The notes below the pieces were generated by a model, which was not told where the DNA came from, did not search any database, and saw nothing but the letters and a program-made list of their open reading frames with translations. A program made the translations under genes and the position numbers. Shown one piece after another: positions 38,569 through 38,694 of a stretch of 38,694 nucleotides of DNA; within the stretch, counting starts at the first letter, position 1; the number at the start of each line of letters is the position of its first letter. The stretch comes from Streptomyces coacervatus (GTDB lineage Bacteria; Actinomycetota; Actinomycetes; Streptomycetales; Streptomycetaceae). The stretch is taken from contig NZ_JARHTP010000039.1 of NCBI RefSeq assembly GCF_029223485.1, forward strand, positions 1 to 38,694, given 5' to 3'.

Positions 38569-38694
38569 CTAGGTGTATTGCCCTGAGAGGTTAGGAACGC
38601 GGCTGGCGGGTGGCTGGCCCTTCAGCGCGGTGTGTCCGCGGTGGTGATTGTAGGTGTGCAGCCAGCCGGCGAATGCTGCGTGCCGTTCAGCCTG
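38569..38694 (-). CDS. IS481-type transposase C-terminus (truncated by the window edge)
   Basis: About 41 codons are visible, running off the window. The protein ends F-A-G-W-L-H-T-Y-N-H-H-R-G-H-T-A-L-K-G, then Q-P-P-A-S-R-V-P-N-L-S-G-Q-Y-T and a TAG stop (38569-38571). Y-N-x-x-R-x-H-x-A-L followed by P-A-S-R is the standard tail of IS481/IS3-type DDE transposases and integrases. The catalytic part lies outside the window. The inverted repeat of the element cannot be confirmed in the 38421-38568 region. The tail ends in the same pattern as the short remnant at the left edge. Confidence 0.8.
   Translation of the reverse strand, partial: QAERHAAFAGWLHTYNHHRGHTALKGQPPASRVPNLSGQYT

Noticed and set aside
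1..38694. tRNA, rRNA, CRISPR arrays, phage genes or a replication origin
   Set aside because: Read by eye, none of the characteristic patterns appeared. Short structured RNAs without strong motifs could be missed.

Overview
The window looks like Streptomyces chromosome or a very close relative. Base composition is very high in G+C, third codon positions are almost all G or C, and many genes start with GTG or TTG. The gene content also fits: a streptogrisin-type protease, an M9 collagenase, a bacterial expansin, a SpoIIE/PP2C phosphatase and many one-component regulators. No tRNA, rRNA, CRISPR array or phage module was seen. All functional calls come from reading motifs by eye; no database search was run.

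Layout. (1) Positions 1-3100: the left edge carries a short tail resembling the 3' end of an IS481-type transposase, running straight into a 5'-truncated glycoside hydrolase. A convergent LacI-type regulator with its own AAAACGTTTT operator follows. (2) 3160-5484: an AsnC/Lrp regulator and a MarR regulator form one unit, divergent from a short-chain dehydrogenase. (3) 5702-7177: a glutamate-cysteine ligase-like enzyme. (4) 7191-8754: two decayed genes, an alpha/beta-hydrolase chimera and a FAD monooxygenase with an in-frame TAG. (5) 8880-20855: the most interesting block. A bEBP-like (AcoR/Fis-type) regulator diverges from a TfdB/phenol-hydroxylase-like FAD monooxygenase. After it come a YceI-type lipid-binding protein and a tightly coupled ebo-like operon: EboC-like prenyltransferase, sugar-phosphate isomerase-like TIM barrel, EboA, EboB-like TatD hydrolase, EboE and an EboF-like phosphatase-fold protein. 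A cytochrome P450 closes the block. (6) 20959-27696: a tiny hydrophilic ORF, a LysR regulator, a minimal secreted collagenase, two small secreted proteins facing each other across three hairpins, an IclR regulator and a membrane PP2C phosphatase. (7) 27702-34717: a ThuA/Gfo-Idh-MocA pair, an expansin, a methyltransferase/MerR divergent pair, an HxlR/NmrA divergent pair and a streptogrisin-like protease. (8) 34872-38694: a YesL/DUF624-like membrane protein, a metallophosphoesterase, a VOC protein, an AraC regulator and, at the right edge, the C-terminus of an IS481-type transposase.

How the central block may work. A degenerate motif, TGTC(N7)TGA(G/A)A, appears once in the regulator/monooxygenase intergenic region, twice in tandem before the YceI gene, and once before the EboC-like gene. 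This suggests that the regulator at 8880-10625 controls the monooxygenase, the lipid-binding protein and the ebo operon as one regulon. The ebo operon lacks any sugar-phosphate cyclase (EboD or inositol-phosphate synthase) inside the window. The combination suggests oxidation, prenylation and cross-membrane handling of a small aromatic or isoprenoid metabolite. That function is inference.
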